From: Thelonectria olida
Taxonomy: Eukaryota > Ascomycota > Sordariomycetes > Hypocreales > Nectriaceae
Assembly (NCBI GenBank): GCA_020736575.1
Contig: JAGPYM010000056.1
Location: forward strand, 62,001 to 126,000
Length of the DNA: 64,000 nucleotides
Reading direction: 5' to 3'
Shown: piece by piece, positions 32,231-43,285 of the stretch
How the letters are laid out: every line of letters starts with the position of its first letter
How positions within the stretch are numbered: the first letter of the stretch is position 1
Notes under the pieces: model-generated
Seen by the model: only the letters and a program-made list of their open reading frames with translations
Database searches by the model: none
Told to the model about the DNA's origin: nothing
Made by a program: the position numbers and the translations under genes

Positions 32231-32936
32231 GATGAGCTATCTGTCCTCGACAGTGTTCCTCGGCCAATACGGGTATGACGAATATGCTTTCTTGTTACTG
32301 GAACTAACCCCTCCTGGCAAGGTCAGTCCATTCGTTCCTCAAGAACACAAGGCTTTTATCCAAAGGAGGCATAGTTTGCTAATTAACCTGCTTCAATACA
32401 GCTGCAACTCCTCCCGTTCCAAGTCCTCGGCTTTTGGCTGCTTTCGTGTTCAGCCTTGGCAGCGGACTCCATTCCCTGAACTAGCATTGGCTGCGGGAGA
32501 AGGCCTTTCTGGAACACGTGCTCCTAACTGATGAAGTTCCTAATATGTCGACTCACCATGCATGAAAGTAATGCTTCGATTATCACTTCGCTCTTTTCCA
32601 TCCGCATGCCTCCATTTCTCCTGTTCATGATATTGCTCAGAATCCCCTGGCTTCCTGTCCCACAGGCTTTATTCGGGTGCCAGCATTGTATACTAGGCCG
32701 GGTAGTACCTATTGTCAAATGGAATATAAGAACTTTAGTGCACTCGCATTAGCGGAGTGCGCATTCCCTTTTACCGCAGTGGCTAGAAGTTTGACACCTA
32801 TATACGCAGTTGCGGTGGGCATCATCGTTCCCATCGCCCAGTTCCTCCATCTTTCTCTTCATTCGGATAGAAAATGTTAAGAACCACAGTCGGCAGCCTC
32901 GGACCTGACCTGATCACACTTCTTGCTCCCTTCCAC
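32231..32936. other. Unassigned region between HET fragment and kinase
   Basis: Unrecognised plus frames occur at 32232-32531 and 32677-32880; the latter contains a hydrophobic stretch near its end (IYAVAVGIIVPIAQFLHLSL). They could be further decayed HET-gene sequence or the kinase's 3' region. Confidence 0.35.
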
Positions 32937-34298
32937 TTATCCGCGCAAGGGATAGCTGTTGTTGAATACAGAATGAAGCTTGATAACACTTAGCGAGGGT
33001 AAGTCGCAATGCTCTCCGCTTCCAACATGGTTAGAGACATCAACAGCACGCAACATACCCCCTGGCATAACGCCTCTCTCAGATGTGGAAGTGGATCTGT
33101 CTACACGGATCCAGGGGTGGCTGAGGAACTCGTGTATGGTGTAGCGCTTGTCTGGGTCGACTGTCAACGAATGGCTAATCAGATCCTGTGCCGACCTTGA
33201 GATATCGTCCCACCAGGGTGATTGGAATGTGAATTGCCCCACGGCCACCTTCTTGGTGAGATCATTCTTATCCGCCCCATAGAACGGTGGAAAGCCACAG
33301 AGTAACATGTAGAGCACACAACCAAGGGCCCAGATGTCCACTGACATAGAGTAGGGTTCATCTTTGACTATTTCAGGTGCGGCATACCCAACTGTGCCAC
33401 AGGGGGTCGCGGTCTCGTCGTTCTGTACCATCTTGGACAAACCGAAATCCGCGATCTTGATCTGTCCGATGCAACCAGAACCAATGCCAGCGATGAATTC
33501 TCCCTCATCGACTTTGTCTTCCTCATTAAGCTGCGGCGGCTGTTGGTGCTTCGAGGGAATAAATGGAATCGGGCTGAAGAGGATGTTTTCGAGCTTGATA
33601 TCTCTGCATACCGCAATCAGCTTACATGATTCCTAGAATTCAATGCATTAATGGATAAGAGTAGCAAACTTCGAGGGGCGGTGGGAATAGAGATAAATAT
33701 GATGGCGATTACCGATGCATGATTCCTTTTTCTTCGTGAAGATACTCGAGTGCCTTGGCAACCTGCAGGATGATGTGTCGCGATAAATCTTCGCTGAAGT
33801 ACTTCAGCCGCAGGATTTGATGGAATAGCTCTCCTCCGGGTGCGAGCTCAAGAATTAGGTAATAGAATTGTCGTGATTCGGAGAAATCGATGAACTTAAT
33901 GATATTCGGATTGTCGAGTTGGCGCATGATTTGCACCTCTCTGGCGATGTTTGCGTGCTGTACTTGCTGTTTAGTCTCAGATTGCTAATCAGAGCCACTT
34001 AAAAGGTAATCCATAGGATTTGGCTTGGGTAATGACTCTTCATAAACAGTCCATAGAAAGGAACGGTGGAAAAGATGAAGTGAGCACCCGGGACATCGAC
34101 GAGGAATATAATCACCTTCATGCCGGATTTGGGGACAACCTTAATAGCAACCTCTCCTGCTTTCCCGTCCAGATCTCGAGCTCGGTAAACTGTACTGAAT
34201 CCGCCGGCGCCCATCTTCTCGAGCAGCTCCCACCGCTCCAAACCATCATATTGAGGGATCTTAGCCGGGACCTCGGTTTTGTTGGCAACCAATTTCAT
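32937..34298 (-). CDS. Srk1/Rck2-like Ser/Thr protein kinase, short form
   Basis: Three exons on the minus strand, 34298-34116, 33966-33713 and 33603-32937, encode 367 aa (introns 149 and 109 bp). The kinase domain is complete: glycine loop GAGGFSTVY, VAIK lysine, catalytic HRDIKLENIL (formed across the second splice), DFGLSK, and activation segment TPCGTVGYAAPEIV. The insert IPFIPSK to DEGEFIAGIGSG is typical of the fungal MAPKAP-type kinases Srk1 and Rck2, which act below the Hog1/Sty1 stress MAP kinase. Those proteins usually continue well beyond the catalytic domain with a regulatory, MAPK-docking C-terminus. Here only about 50 unrelated residues follow SHPWIRVDR. The frame also stays open upstream of ATG 34298, so the N-terminus may be longer. 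It is probably a shortened paralogue. Confidence 0.85.
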
Positions 34299-36065
34299 GA
34301 GGTCTTTTCGCTGGCTTTTCGCTGGCTTTTCGCCCTGGGCGGCCCGTCATAACCAAGTTTTGGTTCAATTCCCCGCAAGCTGCAGCCTGCTGTGCTGCTT
34401 GTGTCACCTTAATGCTCTGATTCCTGTTGGCTGTCACTCAGTGATTCGTTGGCCGCTTGGTTCCGGAGGATGTCAGGTGGCGACAGAAGGCGGCTGATTC
34501 TTAGGACGAGCCTATCAGTACCAAAAATCCGATTGAAGGGTGTTTGATCTGACTGTTGATACTTTCTCATGACGTCACTCTTAGATAAACGTTGCTCCGT
34601 CGTAGCAAAGCAAAAGGCTTAGCGTGACTTGGCTGCATCTTCGATGAGAACCAAAACCTCCGATGGTGGTGCGAGTATGTTCCAAGCCGTGACGTGTTAT
34701 ATGGCCTTTTGCACCAGTGCTATTCAACTTGCAACCAAGTCGCTGCTCTATTTTGATGTATCGACGCCTAGAGTTGTTATGAACAGTACCTTCCTCATAT
34801 ATTTAATCTATTGGGATGCGCCACCAAACAACCATATGCTGGCCCAGCTCAATGATATTCTATGCCCACCGGATTTTGATATGGAATGGGCGATGGATGA
34901 GCGAAGCCTTGTATATTCGCCGGACCACCCTACGTCGGGTCATCCTAGGCTCCTTGTGCTGATATTATTTGATCCCTCAATTCATCTTCCAGGATATCCA
35001 AAGCGACGCTTGCATGATGCAGCTCCAGATACTTCGAATAAATCACCTCTTGACGGAGCGTCGGGGCCTGCGAAGCCCCTTGTCATCAAAGCTTCTACGA
35101 ACCCTTGGGATCCTCGGAGTGTGTCTGTTACTTCATTCGTTAGGGATACAGCAGCTTCAGTTGATCCTTCAGGAAACGAGCCTGTCATGATGGCATCAAA
35201 CCCATTGAGCGCATGTTGGCACCAAAAGGAAAAGGTGCTTTATCCCAGCATGTATGCGACCGACGAATCACCTCTGGGGCTCGACTTCTCTTTGTAATTA
35301 TAATGTCACTGACCTGGGGAAGCATAGAATGTTCAAGAATAACCCGTGGGATTGCGAGGATTGATGCTCAGAGCAAATCGCTCGGGGTCGGCCATTGAGG
35401 AAGGTGTTTATGGTGAGATTCAGTGGGAGAACACGACAAATCGCGATCTCCGCCCAGTGGTAACGCAAGAATGTTAGGTTCCTCTGTTTCAACCTATGGC
35501 CGCTTCTCAGCCAAAAGGGGGTGAAATGTTTTGCATTCTGTAGCTGAGCGTCGCGTACACCTTTTGGTCGGGACAGGTGCATTGTCGATGAAAATTGAGT
35601 AGATGGCCCGCGCCTCCGGACGGATGGCCTGTTATGCTTTCCCGGGTGCTGACTGCCACAGTCTAAGACTTTTGCGTGTACCTTTGGAGCCCTGCGACCC
35701 ACTGGGTGTGATGCTTTGGGGCTCATACAAGTCAAGGCGACCACGCCGATTGCAAACCATTTGCATGCCATTTTTCTATCAGAACGTGCCCGACGATTGC
35801 CTTCATCCCTCAACGTGTGGTTATTAATAGTGAGTCCTTTCCGACCATTCCTCGCTTTCACCTTTTGGTGTGTCCACAGATTGCCTTGGTAGAGTATCCG
35901 CGTGAACTGACTCCTGAATCCTAACGAAGGTGCGAGTCTTGAATCCAAACCAGCCAAGGCAAGCTCAGCTCACAACTAATATTTACCTCTATTCTACAGG
36001 CCCGTTCCATTTATCTCCCGCATTCCTGGTTGATCGACAAGACTCCTCTAAAACGACTCTCAACG
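34299..36065. other. Long region without a recognised gene
   Basis: Just upstream of the kinase start an 11-bp unit (CGAAAAGCCAG) is repeated. A plus ORF (ATG 34644 to 35297, about 217 aa, with DDVSTP-free, Pro/Asp-rich composition) and a minus ORF (35957-35298, 219 aa, Arg/His-rich) are long but unlike any family I know, and their codon use gives no clear support. The last few hundred bases should hold the promoter of the Est1-type gene. Confidence 0.35.
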
Positions 36066-38230
36066 ATGGGCCTCAAGAAAATTGTTACCCGTATTTGCGA
36101 CAGCTGTTGTCGCATATTGGGAATTCTAATCTGCGGACCCCTGCTACCCCCCCGCTCTCATCCAAAGAACGATCCGGGAAAATACTCTCAAATTCTTATT
36201 AATAGAAGTGACAAATTTACCGAACTCCGTCCGCACAATGAATTTGAGTAAGTCGGCTCGTTTCACTTTCACAATGTTTATTGACGGCCGTCGCTAACAT
36301 GCTCCAGCATTGATTCCTTACCAAGGTATGAACGAGAGGACTACAAATCCGACAAAACCCCTGCGTACGATGGCACTGGAGACTAATATAAGGCTAAAGC
36401 TTCGTGAGTCTACTCGTTTCAATTTTCCACAATGTTTATCCAAGGTCATTTCTAATATATCGCAGAGACGCGGATGTCGAGATCGATGCTCGCCCTAACG
36501 AACCGAACGCGAATAATCCTGTCAAGTTGGAAACCCACATCGAGGGAAGTCAAGCGTCGCCCGCAAAGCCCCAAGATGACAATTCTGCACCTGTGATGAC
36601 GCTTCAACCGGAAACTTGACCAATGTCGCAAGACCAGCTCGTCACGGAAGTCAAAGGCATCTATGCAGGCTTGGTCATAGTTGAGACCAAGTGTATCGAG
36701 GTCGATAACGCACAATCAGCAAACACTGACGCCAATAAACTCAACAACGTACAGTGGCAGGCTCTAATAGCTCTACATAGGACGTTACTCCACGAACACC
36801 ACGACTTCTTCCTGGCTAGTCAGCATCCATCTGCGAGTCCCCCTCTTCGGCGGCTGGCCTCCAAGTATGAGATGCCCGCGCGCATGTGGAGACACGGTAT
36901 CCATTCGTTTCTTGAACTCCTCCGGCTTAGGCTCCCACAGTGTCTTGAGCATATGCTTACGTTCCTCTACTTGGCCTATAGTATGATGGCTTTACTTTAC
37001 GAAACGGTGCCGGCTTTCGAGGATACATGGATTGAATGCCTCGGCGATCTCGGTCGCTATCGTATGGCCATCGGAGATGATTGTATTCGGGGCCGAGAAG
37101 GCTGGAGGGGTTCAGTCGACACTGGTACTGCAAGGCATCAGAAAAGTCCCCCACTACAGGCCGCCTCTATCACCACTTGGCTATCGTGGCAGAACCCAAC
37201 GCTCTTCAGCAACTTTACTATTGCACGAAATCCCTATGTGTCCCCATCCCTTTCCTCAGTGCCAAAAAGAGCATTATGACATTGTTCGATCCCGGGCTGG
37301 GTTCAACAAATCGCGAATTTCTCGAATTGATGCTGCCTTTGTGCGAGTGCATGCAATCCTATTTTCGGGCAAAGCAAAGGAACGCTTGCAAGAGTTCATG
37401 GAGGAGTTTCTCGAGCTTCTTGATGGGCATATTGAGGGAATAAAGAAGCGTTGGCTTGAAGCTGGGTCCGTACTTCCCCTCAACCTATTTGCACACTTTC
37501 TAATGTAAACCAGTTACTTTATTGGAATTTCTCTCGCATGCTCGCTCCTGGGCTATGGAGACGAGTCTTCCGTATTGATGAACGCCATTGCCCAGAAGCC
37601 AGACCAAGCAGATGTTACCAAGGAGGGCAGTAACATTTCTGAGGCACCACCCTTGCCTAGTGAGGCATTCACTAAGGCTCTTTCTTTTGCCGTCCGCACA
37701 TATGACAGTCATTAGGAGGTGGATCAAACATGGCGACACGAACACCCTCACTTTTACCCACACTACATTAATATTTTTGCAGTTTATGTCCAACTATCCA
37801 ACGACTATGTCGCATATTGAAGGCGAATATCCTTGGAAGCTGACTGTAATTTTGCTGAATTCACTCTCGGACTCATCTCGGGTTGAACCGAGAATGGATG
37901 AGGGATTCCCTCACCCCGAGGAAGACGAACTCCACAAGCCATTACCAGAAGACTACGCAATGAGGGGCATTATTTTTAGTGAGGAATACTTCCCCCAGCC
38001 GGGCTAGTTTGCCAACGAGAGGTCGACGAGGACGAGAAGTACTTTGAGCTCAGCTCAATGGTCGAGGAGAGGAAGGAACGCATCCTCTACCTTGGATACC
38101 GGATTGCCACGCATCAGAAATGGCTCAACTTTGATGAGTCCATCCGTCGGTTTGTCGAGGATTCCCCTCTCGAACCCTCGGAACAGGAGCACTCCCCCCG
38201 AAGAACGAGAATGAGTGCGAGTTCCAGTTA
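36066..38230 (+). pseudogene. Est1-type DNA/RNA-binding domain gene, heavily frameshifted
   Basis: ATG 36066 (MGLKKIVTRICDSCCRILG) begins the gene. Intron-like segments with GTAAGT/GTGAGT donors and CCAG/CGCAG acceptors lie near 36245-36305 and 36405-36465. The body is scattered over three frames: EVKGIYAGLVIVETKCIEVD, LLHEHHDFFLASQHPSASPP, MPARMWRHGIHSFLELLRLR and FEDTWIECLGDLGRYRMAI; then TTGRLYHHLAIVAEPNALQQ; then AFVRVHAILFSGKAKERLQE; then YPWKLTVILLNSLSDSS and KPLPEDYAMRGIIFSEEYF; then EERKERILYLGYRIATHQKW. This order matches a large fungal family with the Est1-type domain. There are at least four frameshifts and a stop (TGA 36617) in place of a codon before PMSQDQLV, so it is dead. Intact members exceed 700 aa. 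Confidence 0.8.
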
Positions 38231-39868
38231 CTGCCCTCCGCCTTCCCTTGCTGCATGGCCACTTGAGGCCCAATGCGGTCCTTCCAATTCGCGTAAGGTT
38301 TATGATGGAACCTGGACCTCTACTGCCCGCACCTTCGCATTGTTTTTCTTCGGGATTGTTAACAGCATACTTGACTCTCATAGCGAATGGACGCGAAGAG
38401 GTACGTGCATTGGACTATTTGATTCGGAAGACACAGCCTTGAGTATAGCGCTTGATTTGGAGTATGGAGCTTGTTTCTTTAGTTGTGAGACATGGATTCA
38501 GGGGCATGATTGGAAGGAGAATGACAACTTTGTTCCTGATGCAAAGGAGGTGGGGATGGAGCGGGAAGGTGGTGGGATACTTCTCTTGGCTATCGGGATC
38601 ATACAATTTTGCTTCGTGGTAAGGGAATATACGCTGTTAAACGGGTCATAAGCTTTAGGCAGCCTCGGCAGTTGAAGCTTCCTGCTAGGCAGCTTTGATC
38701 CTTCACAGGTAGCAGCAGCTGCCTGCTTCAAGGAACACATTTCCTCTCTTTTCCCTGCTGCTATGTTGGGAAAATGAAGACATTCCTTTTCCAACAGACG
38801 AGCTAGAAATCAAGAGCTTCCATAACTTCAATTTCCCCTCGTTAAGTTTTGACATACACAAGTGTATTTTGACTCGTTAATTCTTAATATAAAATCGTAA
38901 ATTATTCATTCAACATTCTTGGAGAATTTGGAAGCCCGTCAGCCCATCCCGGCTACCCTCAATCCTGCGAGTTCAACAACTATCTGTAAGCTCCCGTATT
39001 CCAGTCGCTACTTCAACGTCATGTCTCCATTTACAGCCCATGACTCATGCTCGTTCCTTTTGTAAGGTCCTGCAATCCTTCATCGTCCGTATTTTATCCA
39101 TATCGTCGTCAGAAACATACCAAATAGTAATAATAGCCATCCAAAAGGATTATCGGGGTATCGGCTGGGAAACTTGGATGCTCTTTCCAACCGAAGCTTT
39201 TCACATGTTAATACTTGTGACAGAAGACAGCCTGAGGCTGAAAGCAGTTTCTGTGTCTATCTGCTGAGCACTGACAGGGTAACACCAGGAAGAGGATCCA
39301 GTGTCAGAGGCGGGAATCAAGCGCTCATCGTGCCAGCATAATGATGCTGCATCGCGGCCTCAGCCACCTAGAACCCTTTCGAACGGATGAATGTCGCTGG
39401 GATGACTGACACTAAGATGTTGACATCATGGAATGATTTGTTGTGCCAGGTAAAAGGTACCATTGCTATATTTATTGCCTCCCTCGCTCTTCCTCGTCAG
39501 AACGGTGCAGATATCGTTTTCAAATCATGCAACGCTCTATCCGTATTTTCCACCACCAGAGAAACGACCCCCATAGATTTTGGCTCTCTAAAGTCGCAAA
39601 GCTGGCCTTTATAGCCATATTAGACAATGGGACAAACGACAGCTCGTCTCGGTGGCCGCCGTGAGAAACAGGTATTGTGCGACCCAACAGAATTGGTATT
39701 AACTCGAGATTAACTACATACGCGCTAAGAGTCTTTTGCTTGGCACATTCTGTCAGTCTTGCCCCCCCTTCGCGCCATTTAACTTGACCTTAGATACAAA
39801 TCCTCCCGGTCCTGACTGTAGAGATTACCTGGTACAATATGGACGTATCGAAAACGACCCTACCTACG
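38231..39868. other. Long region without a recognised gene
   Basis: Short open frames only. A segment at about 38766-38984 begins TGTTGGGAAAATGAAGACAT and ends GAGTTCAACA, like an LTR, but it has no flanking duplication or partner copy here. The remainder is unassigned. Confidence 0.35.
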
Positions 39869-40732
39869 TTATCGATGCGACTCGCTTTGCATCGCACGGA
39901 TGTAGCGCTGGAATCCATTCTCGAAGTGGCTTTGAATCAGGGTGCAGTTGCAGCCCGAGTGAAGCAAGAGCTCACTTTTGAGCCGGTAGATTTCTGTGGT
40001 CAGGGCCTCGACTTCGCTGCTCAGTCTAATGTGCTGCTGTTCCATCTTCTTCTCCGCAGATTTGAGTTTCTCGTTATCCTCTCGCTTCCGGGTGCGACAC
40101 CGGATGGCAGCTTGGCGATTTCTCTCAAGATTTTTATTCTTCCAGCCTTTGCTCTTTGTGGAACCGTGGCGGGCCTCATCGCGGGCCACACCGCTGAGGC
40201 TAACTTGGTTCTTCTCCAACTGGTTTGTGAGAGTACACTTTCGCCTGGAACTCTTTGTAGGCAGGACCTCGTCTGAAGGCGGTTTTTTTCTTCGATGGGG
40301 CTGCTTCTTGGGGTTCTCCGTCGTCGTTTCCTCGTGTTCTAGTTGGTTATATGAGCTCGACGGCGAGTTGTTGGGTAATTTTGTGGCATTTTCTTGCTCT
40401 GGGCTTTGGAATTTGCCCGTAAAGCTCCGGTAACTCTGGTCAATCTGGCAGTCTGTTTGGTCGCTGTGAGAGGCGAAACTAGCGTCATCGGGAGTCAAGG
40501 CATGTTGTGATAGTGTTCCAGTGACGTCGTGCCACTGAGAGAATTCGTCTTGATGTTCTGAGGTGCTCGGAAGTAGAGCCCAGTCGAAAGCCGCCCACTG
40601 ATTGTTGAAGATATAGGGTACGTTTACATCGTATGGGTTCCAGGTTAACCCAGCTCCCTCGTTTGTGAGGACTGCCTGGCCATCGGCGGCTTCATCTAGG
40701 GCTATATTGGATGGAAACTGGACATTAAACAT
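39869..40732 (-). CDS. bZIP transcription factor, ATF/CREB-like
   Basis: This single-exon frame encodes 287 aa from ATG 40732 on the minus strand. The basic region NLERNRQAAIRCRTRKRED (about residues 204-222) matches the N-x-x-A-A-x-x-C-R signature (NRQAAIRC). It is followed by a leucine-zipper coiled coil (LKSAEKKMEQQHIRLSSEVE, then LTTEIYRLKSELLLHSGCNC). The phrase LLHSGCNCTLIQ resembles the H-x-GCxC-x-x-I ending of Atf1/Atf21-type factors, so it should be nuclear and bind CRE-like sites. The N-terminal 150 residues are acidic and Ser/Gln/Asn-rich, and a basic KKQPHRRKKP segment could be a nuclear signal. No intron or lesion is seen. Its targets cannot be read from the sequence. Confidence 0.87.
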   Translation of the reverse strand: MFNVQFPSNIALDEAADGQAVLTNEGAGLTWNPYDVNVPYIFNNQWAAFDWALLPSTSEHQDEFSQWHDVTGTLSQHALTPDDASFASHSDQTDCQIDQSYRSFTGKFQSPEQENATKLPNNSPSSSYNQLEHEETTTENPKKQPHRRKKPPSDEVLPTKSSRRKCTLTNQLEKNQVSLSGVARDEARHGSTKSKGWKNKNLERNRQAAIRCRTRKREDNEKLKSAEKKMEQQHIRLSSEVEALTTEIYRLKSELLLHSGCNCTLIQSHFENGFQRYIRAMQSESHR

Positions 40733-41220
40733 AACTGTGGACTTTGTACGGCTTGGAGAACCTTTAGATGTTGTATTCTCTCATCAAGATGTAATAAATA
40801 CAATGATGGATTGCTGGAGCAAGATTTTTGGCTGCTGAAAAGTTAAGATGACATTGCATCAAAGTCGGATCTCAACTGAGATTGTTGGGACTGGGATAGC
40901 TTGGGGGCGGGTAGGTATGCGATAATTCCCCCGGACCGTGGCCAAGGTGGTAGCGCTAAAAGATCAAGACCAGCAGCATATCCACAACGTAGGGGCGGCA
41001 GACCAGTTCGGAGCGTGGGATTCTCACCCGCCTCGAGGTAAAGGTTGCGGGTCGTCATGATGACAGCCCAGAGGCATCGCTGATTGGCTACAATTACCGG
41101 AATTGCACACCACTACCTCGTGTCCTCCACTGGCTGTGAATAGCCTCAATTCGGGGCCAAAATATCATTCCTGTCTTTGTGAATTCTATCACTTTTGAAC
41201 ACGTTAACTCGGACCGTTAT
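40733..41220. other. Promoter region of the bZIP gene
   Basis: No second gene is recognised. The stretch separates the bZIP start from the second copy of the dispersed repeat. Confidence 0.45.
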
Positions 41221-41254
41221 TTCCCTACTGACGCGTCCGACAGCTGCACTAGTG

Positions 41255-41590
41255 ACGTAGCCTTGCAGCCTAGGAGGGTCCGGACGCTACTACTGATACC
41301 GGAAGCAATCGATGGCGCCAGGCTCCAAGAATATACCGGTACACCTTATCATCCCACCTCTTCACGCATAGATGATAGGACTAAGGTGATATTCCATCAC
41401 TCGATGTTCAGCAAAATTTCGATTCACAGATCTAGTCTAACATGGAATAAAGCGTGACGTCACCAGCGCTAGGGGTACCGCGCGTTGTTGACGCGTTGAC
41501 TGCGCCATGATCTGGTGGCCTAGTCGCCCCTGTGATTTAAGGCTAATTATTCTTCCTGTAAGATGGAGTAGAAACCACAGCCACTCTGTC
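41255..41590 (+). repeat. Dispersed repeat, copy 2 (uninterrupted)
   Basis: This matches 15488-15598, 16384-16420 and 17209-17310 in order. It lacks the AT-rich TA element and the 770-bp insert found in copy 1, and so preserves the empty site around AGATCTAGTCTAAC. No coding frame is supported. Sequence divergence between the copies suggests an old family. Confidence 0.6.
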
Positions 41591-42042
41591 GTTTTCTGTC
41601 AATGGCCACCATCACATAAAACGCCTCGTCGAGCTGCCCGATTACCTCTTATTATACGTTCGCCTTTTCCATCCTCATCCGGCCTGCTTCATACCACTAG
41701 CCAATGAGCCTGAAGATATCGAAGGAGTCTTGTTGCTACCGCTGAGTGATGAATGCATCTTCCTTTTGAGTGCCAATCGCTCTGTCCACCTCCGTCTCAT
41801 CTACTGACCACATTGAAATTACGGGAGTGCTTCTCGGCGAGGAAGCGCATAGCCCTTCAGGTACCGGCTTTCTGACAAATCTATCGCCTATTAGACTTCT
41901 CTTGCAAACTTCAAGGGGCTTAGGATCATCCGTCTCATCTATCGTGGCGGATTAGAACCGAGCTCAAGTCAAATCAATCACGTGTAGCGAGAGCGTCTCC
42001 ATTGTATCAAATTCAGTCCTTCAATCACACTAAGCTGATATA
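41591..42042. other. Upstream region of the unidentified 291-aa gene
   Basis: No gene is recognised. It probably contains the promoter and leader of the next gene (ATG 42043). Confidence 0.45.
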
Positions 42043-42918
42043 ATGTCGCACCGCGACACGAAACCGCTGTTCGTCATTCATCCCCGCCTGGATGCAGGGG
42101 AATACCGCGACAAACTCATTGGCAGCGTCGTCAAATATCCAGAAATGCCCACTGAAAGGTATATCCCCTACAAGTCCGCCAAAGAGCCCAAGAACATTGT
42201 CTTGAACCTTGACCCCAAGCCCATCCAGGTCCGGAACACCAGGTTTTGGACACATAGAATCAAGGACACCAAGGTATCGTCCTCACTGAACGACATCCTC
42301 GAGGGGTTCTTCGGGGGTTCAAACACAACGATGGCGCCTCTGGCGCGGTTATGGCACATGGATTCGCCGGGCAAGAAGTTCAAGGAACTGCTGAAAAACA
42401 AGGCCTATTTCAAGCAACTGTCCAACCTGCTGAAGAGTAGCCAGGATCAGGAGGGGTATTTCGTCACGGATATCGTCACACTAGTTGACGTTACTGAAGT
42501 GTCTCAGAAGTCGCATGGCACAGGTGCGGGAGCACAGGCGCTTCTTGATCCCTCCTTGGGAATACAGGTTGGGGCTATCGCACAGAACCAAGTTGTGAGA
42601 GAGAAGTGGTACTCGGGCTACTACGAGGGAGAAACAATCGTGTTTCTCGGATATCGCCGCGTAAGGCTCGAGAAGACGACCTCCATCATGGCAAAGTTAG
42701 GGAGGATATTCCTAGGCCAAGCGCATGGCTTTACGCTGTGGGATGGATTGGATTACTGGCCACCAACGATTGGAAAACCTGCCGAAGGAAACAGGGAGGC
42801 ATTGTTAGGTGATACGAGCGGGAGGAACGCAAAAGGGGAGGCGCAGCCGGTGCCACCACCAGATGAGTACGCTGAGATTATCAGGGAGCTAGGGTTTGAT
42901 GTTGAGATTGTGGAATGA
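42043..42918 (+). CDS. Uncharacterised fungal protein, 291 aa
   Basis: A single-exon frame runs from ATG 42043 (ATATAATGTC context) to TGA 42918. I do not recognise the family with certainty. Features are a basic N-terminal third, YFVTDIVTLVDVTEVSQKS, a Gly/Ala-rich stretch (GTGAGAQALLDPSLGIQVGA), and IVFLGYRRVRLEK followed by an acidic, Pro-containing C-terminus. The pattern of a YxVT strand followed by a hydrophobic F-Y-R strand recalls small beta-rich fungal proteins of unknown role. There is no signal peptide or transmembrane helix. Coding potential is good (long, uninterrupted, GC-rich third positions) and the RGS gene follows on the same strand 368 bp downstream. Confidence 0.75.
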   Translation: MSHRDTKPLFVIHPRLDAGEYRDKLIGSVVKYPEMPTERYIPYKSAKEPKNIVLNLDPKPIQVRNTRFWTHRIKDTKVSSSLNDILEGFFGGSNTTMAPLARLWHMDSPGKKFKELLKNKAYFKQLSNLLKSSQDQEGYFVTDIVTLVDVTEVSQKSHGTGAGAQALLDPSLGIQVGAIAQNQVVREKWYSGYYEGETIVFLGYRRVRLEKTTSIMAKLGRIFLGQAHGFTLWDGLDYWPPTIGKPAEGNREALLGDTSGRNAKGEAQPVPPPDEYAEIIRELGFDVEIVE

Positions 42919-43285
42919 GTTGTTGGGGATTCAAAGAACCAATGCAGGAGACACGGAAACCACGACATTATAATGGTGGCAAAATGGAGTCGCGTTTTGC
43001 ATCACACCCGTAAGGGTATAGACCGGGAATGGCAAACTGAGGTCTCCAAATTCTCTCGTGGGTATACTATGGAGCCTCCGTGGTGGTGCCTTTCGTGATC
43101 CCAGGCTTACCCGCCGCAGAAAATACTTCCTGTCACATTCATTCCGCCTTCCCATCACATTCGCGCAATTGACAAGCCTCACAGTCCAGTTACCTACGAA
43201 ATTTTATTTTTCAAAGAATTTTCAACCCAGGTCTACTACACAAACGGTAACTCTCCATCAAATATTTACTGCTAACACGATTAAA
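42919..43285. other. Intergenic region upstream of the RGS gene
   Basis: The frame is open in phase with the RGS gene from about 43058, but the ATG at 43286 begins the recognisable protein. The stretch is taken as promoter and leader. Confidence 0.5.

Noticed and set aside
34644..35297. Plus-strand ORF of about 217 aa
   Set aside because: Long but with no recognisable family, motif or intron structure; left as unassigned sequence and not called as a gene.
35298..35957. Minus-strand ORF of 219 aa
   Set aside because: Arg/His-rich composition without motifs looks like the shadow of non-coding sequence in the promoter region of the Est1-type gene.
38766..38984. LTR-like segment beginning TGTTGGGAAAAT and ending GTTCAACA
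   Set aside because: No 5-bp duplication flanks it, no second copy was found in the window, and no primer site follows, so TG/CA ends alone are not enough.
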